19,399 nucleotides of DNA from Vicinamibacteria bacterium (lineage in GTDB: Bacteria; Acidobacteriota; Vicinamibacteria; Vicinamibacterales; UBA2999): assembly GCA_025938035.1 (NCBI GenBank), contig JAICQE010000074.1:1-19399 (forward strand), in the 5' to 3' direction. Below, one piece after another: positions 1-6,376 of the stretch. A model generated the notes under the pieces. That model saw only the letters and a list, made by a program, of their open reading frames with translations, was not told where the DNA came from and did not search any database. A program made the translations under genes and the position numbers. The number at the start of each line of letters is the position of its first letter. The first letter of the stretch is position 1.

Positions 1-449
1 ACGACCTCGAGCGCGCCACCGATCTGGCCCGGCGCATGGTCTGCGAGTGGGGCATGAGCCACGCCATGGGCCCGCTCACCTTCGGCAAGAAGGAGGAGCA
101 GATTTTCCTGGGCCGCGAGATCTCCCAGCATCAGGACTACAGCGAGGACACGGCGCTCCGGATCGACCAGGAGGTCAAGCGCTTCGTGACCGATAACTAT
201 TCGCGCGCAGAGTCGCTGCTGACCGAGCACAAGCAGAGCCTGCTCGACATGGCGGAGGCGCTGCTGACGCGCGAGACGCTCGACGCGGAGCAGGTCAAGC
301 GCATCTGTGCCGGGCTGCCGCTCGACGATCCGGCGGCCGGACCGGCAGCCGTGCCGCCGCCGCGCGAGGCCAAGCCGGCCAAGGAGCGCCCGAGCACGTC
401 GATCGTGCCGCCGCTCGCCCCGCCGCCACGGCCTGTGACTCAGGAATAG
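1..449 (+). CDS. ftsH: ATP-dependent zinc metalloprotease FtsH, C-terminal fragment (5' truncated)
   Basis: This is the 3' end of an FtsH gene; the AAA+ ATPase domain and the HEXXH zinc motif lie before the window. The first complete codon (3-5, Asp) begins [12 protein letters not shown], the conserved M41 peptidase stretch. By alignment to E. coli FtsH that Asp is probably the third zinc ligand. It continues with [18 protein letters not shown] and a helical C-terminal part. FtsH is an inner-membrane hexamer that degrades misfolded membrane proteins and short-lived cytoplasmic regulators. About 148 residues are visible, and the last 40 or so form a Pro/Ala-rich, probably disordered tail ending in PRPVTQE. 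The stop is TAG at 447-449. folP follows after a repeat-filled gap, an ftsH-folP order also seen in E. coli. Identification is secure from the motif string. Confidence 0.95.
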   Translation, partial: DLERATDLARRMVCEWGMSHAMGPLTFGKKEEQIFLGREISQHQDYSEDTALRIDQEVKRFVTDNYSRAESLLTEHKQSLLDMAEALLTRETLDAEQVKRICAGLPLDDPAAGPAAVPPPREAKPAKERPSTSIVPPLAPPPRPVTQE

Positions 450-568
450 GTTCAGTGGGTTCAGGAGGTTCAATGGGTTCAATGGGTTCAGAACGCTGGA
501 CTCTGTGGATCCTCTGAGCCTTTGAACCTACTGCACCCTCTGCACCCTCTGCACCCTCTGAACCTATA
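449..568. repeat. Facing 9-bp tandem arrays between ftsH and folP
   Basis: The left array has about 4.5 units of GGTTCAnnn (449-490), two of them identical GGTTCAATG. After a spacer of about 30 bases, the right part (about 521-568) reads TTTGAACCTA, then three perfect CTGCACCCT units (531-557), then CTGAACCTA. GGTTCA on the left is the reverse complement of TGAACC on the right, so the two arrays face each other and could form an imperfect long hairpin. There is no T-tract, so it is not a standard intrinsic terminator. It fills nearly all of the intergenic space up to the folP start. Confidence 0.85.
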
Positions 569-576
569 GTTGGTTC

Positions 577-1446
577 GTGCATCCCCGCCGTCGTTTCTCG
601 GTGCCGCTCGCTGACGGCCGGACGCTTGCGCTCGGCGAGCGTACGCTCATCATGGGCATCATCAACGTGACGCCCGATTCATTCTCCGACGGCGGTCAGT
701 TCGTCGACCCTCAACGCGCCGTCGACGCGGGCGTCCAGATGGTGGCCGACGGCGCAGACGTGCTGGATGTGGGCGGCGAATCCACCCGCCCCGGCGCCGA
801 TGCGGTCGGCGAAAAGGACGAACTGCGGCGCGTGCTGCCGGTGATTGAAGGGCTCGCCGCGCGCGTGACGGTCCCCATCTCGATCGATACCTACAAGCCG
901 GCAGTCGCCGACGCGGCGCTTGGCGCGGGAGCAACGCTGGTGAACGATATCAGCGGCCTGCGCTACGCCCCTGATCTTGCGACGGTCGTCGCGCGGCGTC
1001 GCGCGGCGGTCGTCCTGATGCACACACGCGGGCGGTCGCGCGAGATGTACAAGGAAGCCGTCTACAACGAGGTCGTCGACGAGGTGCTCGACGAGCTTCG
1101 CGAGAGCGTGGCCTTCGCAACCGGCGCCGGCGTCGCACCGGAGCGCATCATCATCGACCCCGGGTTGGGCTTTGCCAAGGAAGCCGTTCACACCTACGAA
1201 GTGCTGGCGCGGCTCGGCGAGTTCAGCGAGCTTGGGCGGCCGCTGCTGGTTGGCCCGTCGCGGAAGCGATTCCTGAACAGGCCGCTCGGCGCCGACATTC
1301 CCGCGGCGGGGCGTGAGTGGGCGACCGCGGCGGCGGTGACGGCGGCCATCCTCGCCGGTGCCCATGTCGTTCGCGTGCACGCTGTCCGTGAGATGGCGCA
1401 GGTGGCGCGGGTCAGCGACGAAATTCGGAAGTATCATCGCGACTGA
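577..1446 (+). CDS. folP: Dihydropteroate synthase
   Basis: The enzyme condenses 6-hydroxymethyl-7,8-dihydropterin pyrophosphate with p-aminobenzoate to give 7,8-dihydropteroate, in cytoplasmic folate synthesis; it is the sulfonamide target. The 289-residue product carries the family signatures in order: NVTPDSFSDGG (about residue 30), DVGGESTRPGA (64-74), VNDISG (122-127), MHTRG (148-152), DPGLGFAK (194-201), SRKRF (228-232) and a C-terminal RVHAV (266-270). Many homologues have RVHD at that last site. The length is normal for a TIM-barrel DHPS. The start is taken as GTG at 577. No convincing Shine-Dalgarno precedes it, because the 9-bp repeat runs to within about 10 bases, and GTG at 601 is a possible shorter start. 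cdaA follows after 37 bases on the same strand. Confidence 0.95.
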   Translation: MHPRRRFSVPLADGRTLALGERTLIMGIINVTPDSFSDGGQFVDPQRAVDAGVQMVADGADVLDVGGESTRPGADAVGEKDELRRVLPVIEGLAARVTVPISIDTYKPAVADAALGAGATLVNDISGLRYAPDLATVVARRRAAVVLMHTRGRSREMYKEAVYNEVVDEVLDELRESVAFATGAGVAPERIIIDPGLGFAKEAVHTYEVLARLGEFSELGRPLLVGPSRKRFLNRPLGADIPAAGREWATAAAVTAAILAGAHVVRVHAVREMAQVARVSDEIRKYHRD

Positions 1447-1483
1447 TCGGAGTGGAGCCCACCCTGACGAGGATCTGCCGCTA

Positions 1484-2299
1484 GTGGATTCGCTCGCCGA
1501 ACTCCTCAGCCGGCCGGCGCTGTCCTGGCGCGACGCGCTCGACATCGCGCTCGTCTCGTTCCTGATCTACGAGCTGCTGCTCCTCATCCGCGGCACGCGC
1601 GCCGTGCAGATGGCGCTCAGCGGCGGCTTCCTCATCGGCCTGTTCTTTTTCTCCGAGTGGCTGCAGCTCGAAACGGTGAACTGGCTGATCCGCAATCTCG
1701 CTGCGTACGTGGTCGTCGCCATCATCGTGCTGTTTCAGTCGGATATTCGCCGCGCGCTCGCGCACTTCGGACGGGCGCCGTTTTTTCGGTATTTCGAGCG
1801 CGCGACCAGCACCGACGAAACGCTCGAGGAGCTGGTCACCGCCGCGACGACGCTCTCCGCGCGGCGCATCGGCGCGATCATCGTCGTCGAACGACAGATC
1901 GGCCTGCGCAACTACATTGAAGGCGGCATTCCACTGGATGCCACCGTGACCTACGATTTGATGGCAACGATCTTCCAGCCGGGCTCGCCCCTCCACGATG
2001 GCGCGACCATCGTTCAGGGCGATCGCGTGGCCGCCGCCGCATGCTTTCTGCCGCTGTCGGTCAATCCGCGTGTCAGCCGGGAGCTGGGGACCCGTCATCG
2101 CGCCGCCATCGGCCTGACCGAAGAAAATGACGCTGTGGCGATCGTCGTTTCGGAGGAGACCGGGATCATTTCTCTCGCGATTGCGGGGGATCTCGAGCGT
2201 GGCCTGACCGCCGACGCGCTGCGGATTCGCCTCCGCGCGCTGCTTGGCGGCCGGCGCGGCCGGCTCAGGCGGACGACTCCGCGGGACGCTCTGGCGTAA
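1484..2299 (+). CDS. cdaA: Diadenylate cyclase CdaA (c-di-AMP synthase)
   Basis: CdaA makes cyclic di-AMP from two ATP; this messenger controls potassium/osmolyte transport and cell-wall homeostasis. From GTG 1484 the product has 271 residues, close to the B. subtilis protein. Three N-terminal membrane helices (about 18-36, 40-58, 66-84) precede the cytoplasmic DAC domain. That domain shows the two catalytic motifs, D172-G-A in SPLHDGATIV and R204-H-R in GTRHRAAIG. GTG 1484 was chosen because GAGGA at 1469-1473 lies 10 bases upstream and the first helix then starts at a normal distance. The reading frame stays open further upstream into folP, but no family sequence is seen there. The stop overlaps the cdaR start (TAATG at 2297-2301), so translation is probably coupled. 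cdaR and glmM follow, the classic c-di-AMP cluster. Confidence 0.95.
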   Translation: MDSLAELLSRPALSWRDALDIALVSFLIYELLLLIRGTRAVQMALSGGFLIGLFFFSEWLQLETVNWLIRNLAAYVVVAIIVLFQSDIRRALAHFGRAPFFRYFERATSTDETLEELVTAATTLSARRIGAIIVVERQIGLRNYIEGGIPLDATVTYDLMATIFQPGSPLHDGATIVQGDRVAAAACFLPLSVNPRVSRELGTRHRAAIGLTEENDAVAIVVSEETGIISLAIAGDLERGLTADALRIRLRALLGGRRGRLRRTTPRDALA

Positions 2300-3201
2300 T
2301 GGCTGTTGTTGGACTACGGCATACCGGGCTCAAGCTGATGTCGATAGCGCTCGCGGCGCTGCTCTGGCTGGCTGTGTCAGGCGAGCAGATCGTGGAGCGC
2401 CCGTTCCGGATCCCGCTCGAGTTCACGAACATGCCGCAGCACCTCGAACCGGTCGGCGAGCCTCCCAACGTCGTCGACGTGCGCGTCCGCGGCTCGTCCG
2501 GCCGGCTGAGCCGGATCGCCGCCGGAGAGGTGGTGGCCGTCGTCGACTTGCAGGGCGCCCGCCCGGGACAGCGGTTGTTTCACGTCACCAACGATGACGT
2601 GCGCGCACCATTCGGCGTGGAGGTGCTGCAGGTGGCTCCGGCGAGCCTGTACATGACGTTCGAGCCGTCGGCCACGAAGTCGCTCCCGGTGGTTCCCGAA
2701 GTCGAAGGAGATCCGGCCCCGGGATTCGAGATCGCCACGCGTGCCGCCGAGCCGGCAACGGTCGACGTCGTCGGCCCTCAAAGCGCGGTGGCCGCAATGA
2801 CCTCGGCCATCACGGAACCGGTGTCGGTCGAGGGAGCTTCGGCAACGGTGGTGGAAATGGTCAGCGTAGGCGTCTCGGATCCGACCGTTCGGTTGAAGAG
2901 CGCGAGCCCCGTTCGTGTCACCGTGACGGTGAAGCCGGCGCAGCTGCAGTGGGCGGTGAACGGAGTGGCCGTCAAGGTGTTGAATGCGACCGGCCGGACG
3001 ACGGTATCGCCGGCAGCAGTGACGATCCACGTGCGCGGGCCGCGCGATGCGAAGGGGGCGGATGCGCAGTCATTCGATGCTTCGGTTGACGTTGCCGGGC
3101 TGAAGCCCGGCCTCTACGAGTTGCCCGTTCGAATCGTGATTCCACCGCGCGTTGGATGGACGCGAATCGAGCCGGCTGAAGTCAGGGTACGAATCCAATA
3201 G
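2299..3201 (+). CDS. cdaR: YbbR-domain protein CdaR, putative CdaA regulator
   Basis: CdaR proteins are membrane-anchored, with extracytoplasmic YbbR repeats, and modulate CdaA in Firmicutes. This 300-residue product has one N-terminal membrane helix (about 10-28, after GLRHTGLKLM). About 270 residues of beta-rich sequence follow, with several YbbR-like repeats (for example the region around EFTNMPQHLEPVGEPPNVVDVR... and its later counterparts). The role rests on this architecture and on its position, overlapping cdaA by one base and preceding glmM. The stop TAG (3199-3201) runs into the glmM ribosome-binding site. An odd feature is a perfect palindrome at 3094-3111, read in frame as AGLKPGLY near residue 270, which matches a dispersed repeat family of this window. 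The regulatory effect on CdaA in this phylum is inference. Confidence 0.88.
   Translation: MAVVGLRHTGLKLMSIALAALLWLAVSGEQIVERPFRIPLEFTNMPQHLEPVGEPPNVVDVRVRGSSGRLSRIAAGEVVAVVDLQGARPGQRLFHVTNDDVRAPFGVEVLQVAPASLYMTFEPSATKSLPVVPEVEGDPAPGFEIATRAAEPATVDVVGPQSAVAAMTSAITEPVSVEGASATVVEMVSVGVSDPTVRLKSASPVRVTVTVKPAQLQWAVNGVAVKVLNATGRTTVSPAAVTIHVRGPRDAKGADAQSFDASVDVAGLKPGLYELPVRIVIPPRVGWTRIEPAEVRVRIQ
3094..3117 (-). repeat. REP-like palindrome inside cdaR (GTAGAG tag, TTCA loop)
   Basis: On the minus strand this reads GTAGAG, then GCCGGGC, TTCA, GCCCGGC: perfect 7-bp arms with a 4-base loop and a GTAG tag directly in front. The same layout recurs at 6345-6367, 8445-8467, 8708-8733 and 16192-16214. Here it is fully inside a coding region and adds no stop. 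It could be chance codon usage for GLKPGLY, but the tag, arms and loop all fit the family. Confidence 0.6.
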
Positions 3202-3208
3202 GAGATTC

Positions 3209-4555
3209 ATGGGGCGGTTGTTCGGAACAGACGGCGTACGCGGGAAGGCCGGTGACTACCCGCTCGATCCCGCAACGGTGCGGCGGCTCGGTGCAGCGCT
3301 GGCACGCGCACTCCGCGAGGGCGAAAGGACGGTCCGGTTTCTGGCGGGCCGCGACACCCGCGAGTCGGGCGGCTGGATCGAGCGCGAGCTTGCGTTCGGG
3401 ATCGGTTCCCAGCACGGGATCCTGACCAGCGCCGGTGTGCTCCCCACGCCTGCGATCGCCTATCTGACCCCGCGGATGGCCTACACCGCCGGCGTGGTGA
3501 TTTCAGCCTCGCATAACCCCTTCGAAGACAACGGCATCAAAGTCTTCTCGGGAGCCGGCGAGAAATTCACCGAGGCTCTGGAGCAGCGCGTCGAAGCGAT
3601 CGTCGCCGATGATTCGTGGGCCGTTCCGGCCGGCGACGCGGGCGCGGTTGAAGAAATCGACTATCGGTCCGCATACGTCGACCATCTGCTCGAGATTCTG
3701 CCGCCGGCTCTTCGCCGCAGGCATCTGCGGGTGGTCATCGATTGCGCGAACGGCGCCACCACGACCGTCGCGCCGCGAGTGTTCGAGGAGCTGGGTGTCG
3801 AGGCCCGCTGCATTGGATGTGCGCCGGATGGCCGCAACATCAACCTGCGCTGCGGATCAACGTCGCCTGAAGGTCTCGCGCGGACCGTGGTCGCCGGACA
3901 ATACGACCTCGGGATTGCGTACGACGGCGACGGCGACCGGGCGATTCTCGTGGACACGCGTGGTCGCATCGTGGACGGCGACGCCATGATGTTGATGTGC
4001 GCGAAGCAGTTGAAGGCGGAAGGCCGCCTGAAGGGCGACGCAATTGTCGCGACCGTGATGAGCAACATCGGTTTGGAGATCGCTCTTCGCGACGCCGGTA
4101 TCGGTCTGGTCCGCTGCCAGGTTGGCGACAAGTACGTGATGGAGGAGATGCTGCGCCGAGGGCTGGTGCTGGGCGGCGAACAGTCCGGCCACGTGATCTT
4201 TTCCGATTACCTGTCTACCGGCGACGGACTGGCCACCTCGCTCAACGTCCTTCGGACGATGGCGACGTCGGGACGTTCCCTCGCCGACCTGGCGTCGGAT
4301 CTGACGACGTATCCGCAGGTGCTCATGAACCTGCGCGTTCAGCAGAAGGTGGACCTCAAGACGATTCCGGAAGTCGCCGGCGTCATGGCGCGCGTCGAAC
4401 AGCATCTTGCAGGACAGGGGCGGCTGCTCGTGCGGTATTCGGGCACCGAGCCGCTGCTGCGGGTGATGCTGGAAGGCCGGGACGAGTCCGAGATCCGCCG
4501 GCTCGGTCAGGAGATCATCGATGCGGTCCGCGAGCACGTTGGAGTGGCGGTGTAA
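3209..4555 (+). CDS. glmM: Phosphoglucosamine mutase
   Basis: GlmM converts glucosamine-6-phosphate to glucosamine-1-phosphate, the entry to UDP-GlcNAc for peptidoglycan. The 448-residue protein starts MGRLFGTDGVRG, as is typical. It carries the phosphoserine loop SASHNP with the catalytic serine at S101, the magnesium site DGDGDR (D239, D241, D243) and the C-terminal phosphate-binding RYSGTEP. All four phosphohexomutase domains appear complete. ATG 3209 is chosen over upstream in-frame codons because the family N-terminus begins here and AGGAG lies at 3200-3204, overlapping the cdaR stop. Coupling with c-di-AMP genes is known elsewhere, and in Firmicutes CdaA binds GlmM. A large repeat element follows the stop codon. 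Confidence 0.97.
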   Translation: MGRLFGTDGVRGKAGDYPLDPATVRRLGAALARALREGERTVRFLAGRDTRESGGWIERELAFGIGSQHGILTSAGVLPTPAIAYLTPRMAYTAGVVISASHNPFEDNGIKVFSGAGEKFTEALEQRVEAIVADDSWAVPAGDAGAVEEIDYRSAYVDHLLEILPPALRRRHLRVVIDCANGATTTVAPRVFEELGVEARCIGCAPDGRNINLRCGSTSPEGLARTVVAGQYDLGIAYDGDGDRAILVDTRGRIVDGDAMMLMCAKQLKAEGRLKGDAIVATVMSNIGLEIALRDAGIGLVRCQVGDKYVMEEMLRRGLVLGGEQSGHVIFSDYLSTGDGLATSLNVLRTMATSGRSLADLASDLTTYPQVLMNLRVQQKVDLKTIPEVAGVMARVEQHLAGQGRLLVRYSGTEPLLRVMLEGRDESEIRRLGQEIIDAVREHVGVAV

Positions 4556-4562
4556 TTCGAAA

Positions 4563-4679
4563 TGCAAAATGCAATATTCAAAATGCAGGATGCAAGATGC
4601 AAGATGCAAAAGAGCATCGTGCGCCCACGTGAGGTTTGCATTTTGAGGTTTGCATGTTGAATTTTGCATTTTGCATTTC
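4563..4679. repeat. Facing 7-bp tandem arrays between glmM and pdxJ
   Basis: The left array is seven 7-bp units (4563-4611) of consensus TGCAAAA, with variants TGCAATA, TTCAAAA, TGCAGGA and TGCAAGA (twice). The right array (4634-4678) holds inverted units, TTTTGCA twice and GTTTGCA twice, interleaved with TTTTGAG and TGTTGAA. A 22-base spacer (4612-4633) separates them. The arrays can pair as a long hairpin. The right array ends one base before the pdxJ start, so the element occupies the place of a ribosome-binding site. It is much more AT-rich than its surroundings. A related element lies at 16158-16262. Confidence 0.9.
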
Positions 4680-5420
4680 ATGATCAAGCTCTCCGTCAAC
4701 GTCAACAAGGTCGCGACGGTACGCAACTCGCGTGGCGGACGTGTGCCGTCGGTGATTGACGCCGCCCGGGTCTGTATCGACGCCGGTGCGCCCGGGGTCA
4801 CGGTTCACCCCCGCGCCGATGAGCGCCACATCACCGGGCGCGATGTCCGGGATGTGTCGGCCCTCCTTCGTACGGGTGGCGGCCGGACCGAATTCAATAT
4901 CGAAGGCGACCCGCGTCCGGACCTCCTCGCGCTCGTGCACGAGGTCCGCCCGACACAATGCACGCTCGTGCCGGTTCGGCCCGGCGAAATCACGAGTCAG
5001 GCTGGCTGGGCGGCGGACACTCCGCGCGCGGCAATCTCCGGCATCGTCGGTGATTTGCGGCGCGACGGCATTCGCGTGAGCCTGTTCGTCGACCCCGCTG
5101 ACGCGCCCGTGCGGTGGGCCGCTGACGTCGGCGCCGACCGGGTGGAGCTGTACACGGAGCCGTTCGCGCGCGCGTTCGAATGGGGCGCAGACCAGGCTCG
5201 CCAATCATTCGCGACGTATGCGGCGGCTGCTGAGCTCGCGCATTCGCTGGGCCTGGGCATCAACGCCGGACACGATCTCGACCTGGAGAACCTGGTCCTC
5301 TTCCGGACGCTTCCGCATCTCGAGGAGGTGTCCATCGGCCACGCCTTGATCAGCCACGCCCTGTTCGTCGGCCTCGATCGCAGCGTGCGCGAGTATTTGA
5401 GCGTCCTCCGCCAGCCGTGA
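4680..5420 (+). CDS. pdxJ: Pyridoxine 5'-phosphate synthase
   Basis: PdxJ condenses 1-deoxy-D-xylulose 5-phosphate with 3-amino-2-oxopropyl phosphate to form pyridoxine 5'-phosphate, the ring-closing step of DXP-dependent vitamin B6 synthesis. The 246-residue product shows MIKLSVNVNKVATVRNSRGG at the N-terminus. It then shows VTVHPRADERHI (H43, R45, H50), E72 in EFNIEGD, E160 in LYTEPFA, H198 in NAGHDL and H221 in SIGHALI, all positions expected for this TIM barrel. ATG 4680 gives the standard N-terminus. No Shine-Dalgarno is visible because the 7-bp repeat array abuts the start codon. An in-frame TTG at 4650 lies inside the repeat and would add the odd prefix MHVEFCILHF. Translation may depend on an unstructured AT-rich leader; this is inference. 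Confidence 0.96.
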   Translation: MIKLSVNVNKVATVRNSRGGRVPSVIDAARVCIDAGAPGVTVHPRADERHITGRDVRDVSALLRTGGGRTEFNIEGDPRPDLLALVHEVRPTQCTLVPVRPGEITSQAGWAADTPRAAISGIVGDLRRDGIRVSLFVDPADAPVRWAADVGADRVELYTEPFARAFEWGADQARQSFATYAAAAELAHSLGLGINAGHDLDLENLVLFRTLPHLEEVSIGHALISHALFVGLDRSVREYLSVLRQP

Positions 5421-5451
5421 CCTGTCATCGGCCTATCCCGTGGAGCGTGCC

Positions 5452-5482
5452 TTGCCAGGCGCGCCCGTGGGTGAACTAAGAT
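5452..5482 (+). promoter_or_regulatory. Weak candidate promoter before the TPR gene
   Basis: TTGCCA (5452-5457) and TAAGAT (5477-5482) resemble -35 and -10 boxes with a rather long 19-base spacer, in the 74-base gap between pdxJ and the next gene. Transcription would start only a few bases before the ATG at 5495. This is a consensus match only. Confidence 0.2.
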
Positions 5483-5494
5483 CGGTTCGGCTTC

Positions 5495-6100
5495 ATGAAA
5501 GCAGAATCAGTGGCGTTTGCCGTTGCCGGCATGTGCTTTGGCATCATTCTCGGATGGGTGCTGGCGACGCAGGACGCAGCCCGTCCGGACCGGAATACGC
5601 CCGCGCAAGCTCCCGCCGCCGCCCCGGCCGCAGCGGGACAGCGGCCTCCGGCCGCTCTCGATGAAACGCGCGTCAAGGCACTGCAGGCGGCCATTCAACA
5701 GGATCCGCAGAACGCGGGCAATCACGCGCAGCTCGGGAATACCTATTTCGACGCCGAGCAGTGGACCAACGCGATCGATGCCTACGAACGTTCGCTGCAG
5801 CTCAATCCAAACGACGTCGACGTCAGCACCGATCTGGGAGTCAGCTACTTCTACGCGAACCGTCCGGATGATGCCCTGGCGCAGTTCGAGCGTTCACTGA
5901 AGATCGACCCGAGACATACCAAAACGCTTTTGAACAAGGGGATCGTCCTCGCCTTCGGCAAAGAGAATCTGGCGGCGGCCGCCGAAGAGTGGAAGAAGGT
6001 TGTTGAGATTGCGCCCGATTCGCCAGAGGGCCAGCGGGCCCGAAGCGCACTCGAGGGGGTGGCTGCGGCCCACGCCAACCAAGGCACGACGAATCAGTGA
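5495..6100 (+). CDS. Membrane-anchored tetratricopeptide repeat protein
   Basis: The 201-residue product has an N-terminal membrane helix (about residues 7-24, VAFAVAGMCFGIILGWVLA). An Ala/Pro/Gln-rich linker (about 30-55) follows, then about three TPR units (roughly 57-106, 107-140, 141-175). TPR hallmarks include NAGNHAQLGNTYFDAEQWTNAIDAYERSLQLNPND and the DDALAQFERSLKIDP segment. TPRs are protein-interaction scaffolds. The layout resembles the C-terminal part of CcmI/NrfG-type factors, but nothing here shows a heme-maturation role. No clear Shine-Dalgarno precedes ATG 5495. The stop overlaps the start of the next small gene (GTGA at 6097-6100), which points to a two-gene unit. Its specific partner is unknown. 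Confidence 0.85.
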   Translation: MKAESVAFAVAGMCFGIILGWVLATQDAARPDRNTPAQAPAAAPAAAGQRPPAALDETRVKALQAAIQQDPQNAGNHAQLGNTYFDAEQWTNAIDAYERSLQLNPNDVDVSTDLGVSYFYANRPDDALAQFERSLKIDPRHTKTLLNKGIVLAFGKENLAAAAEEWKKVVEIAPDSPEGQRARSALEGVAAAHANQGTTNQ

Positions 6101-6342
6101 TCAAGGTTCTCCTCATCGCCATCCTCGTGCTGCTCATCGCGCGGGCGTTCTGGCGTGTGGTGGATGGCATTCTGGATGCGGCTGGAGGGCGGCGGGAGAC
6201 GCGCGTTCCGCCGGTCAAGCTGGTTCGCGACCCGGTGTGTGGAACCTACGTCGCGCAGAATCCGGCGTTGTCTCTGACCACCGGACGCACGACGCATTAC
6301 TTCTGTTCTGAAGAATGCCGGTCCAAATACCGCGCGGCATGA
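6097..6342 (+). CDS. Small membrane protein with a YHS/TRASH-like metal-site domain
   Basis: The 81-residue product begins with a hydrophobic helix (about residues 3-16, VLLIAILVLLIARA). It ends in a cysteine-bearing module: DPVCGTYV (C48) and HYFCSEECRSKYRA (C70, C74). DPVCG followed by a YFCS-x2-C block is the signature of YHS/TRASH-type domains, which bind transition metals in copper-handling and related proteins. The GTG start at 6097 overlaps the TPR gene stop by four bases, so the two are probably translated together. Metal identity and function are not shown. It ends just before a REP-like palindrome and the aldolase gene. I treat it as the end of the preceding unit, although read-through into the BMC genes cannot be excluded. 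Confidence 0.8.
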   Translation: MIKVLLIAILVLLIARAFWRVVDGILDAAGGRRETRVPPVKLVRDPVCGTYVAQNPALSLTTGRTTHYFCSEECRSKYRAA

Positions 6343-6344
6343 CT

Positions 6345-6367
6345 GTAGTGTCCGCCTTCAGGCGGAC
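6345..6367 (+). repeat. REP-like palindrome before the aldolase gene
   Basis: GTAGTG (6345-6350) is followed by TCCGCC, TTCA and GGCGGA (6351-6366), then C. The flanking bases extend the arms to GTCCGCC/GGCGGAC. It lies between the YHS gene stop and the aldolase ATG, with no ribosome-binding site visible between hairpin and start. On the opposite strand at 16192-16214 an almost identical copy shares GTAGTGTCCGCCTT and GGCGGACC. Confidence 0.85.
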
Positions 6368-6376
6368 CCATGCGAT

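Noticed and set aside
449..568. Possible CRISPR array in the ftsH-folP gap
   Set aside because: Units are 9 bp, contiguous, with no unique spacers, and the two halves are in inverted orientation; no cas genes nearby.
3857..4801. Minus-strand open frame of 314 codons across the glmM end and the repeat element
   Set aside because: It crosses the tandem arrays and has low-complexity His/Arg/Gln sequence; glmM is intact on the other strand.
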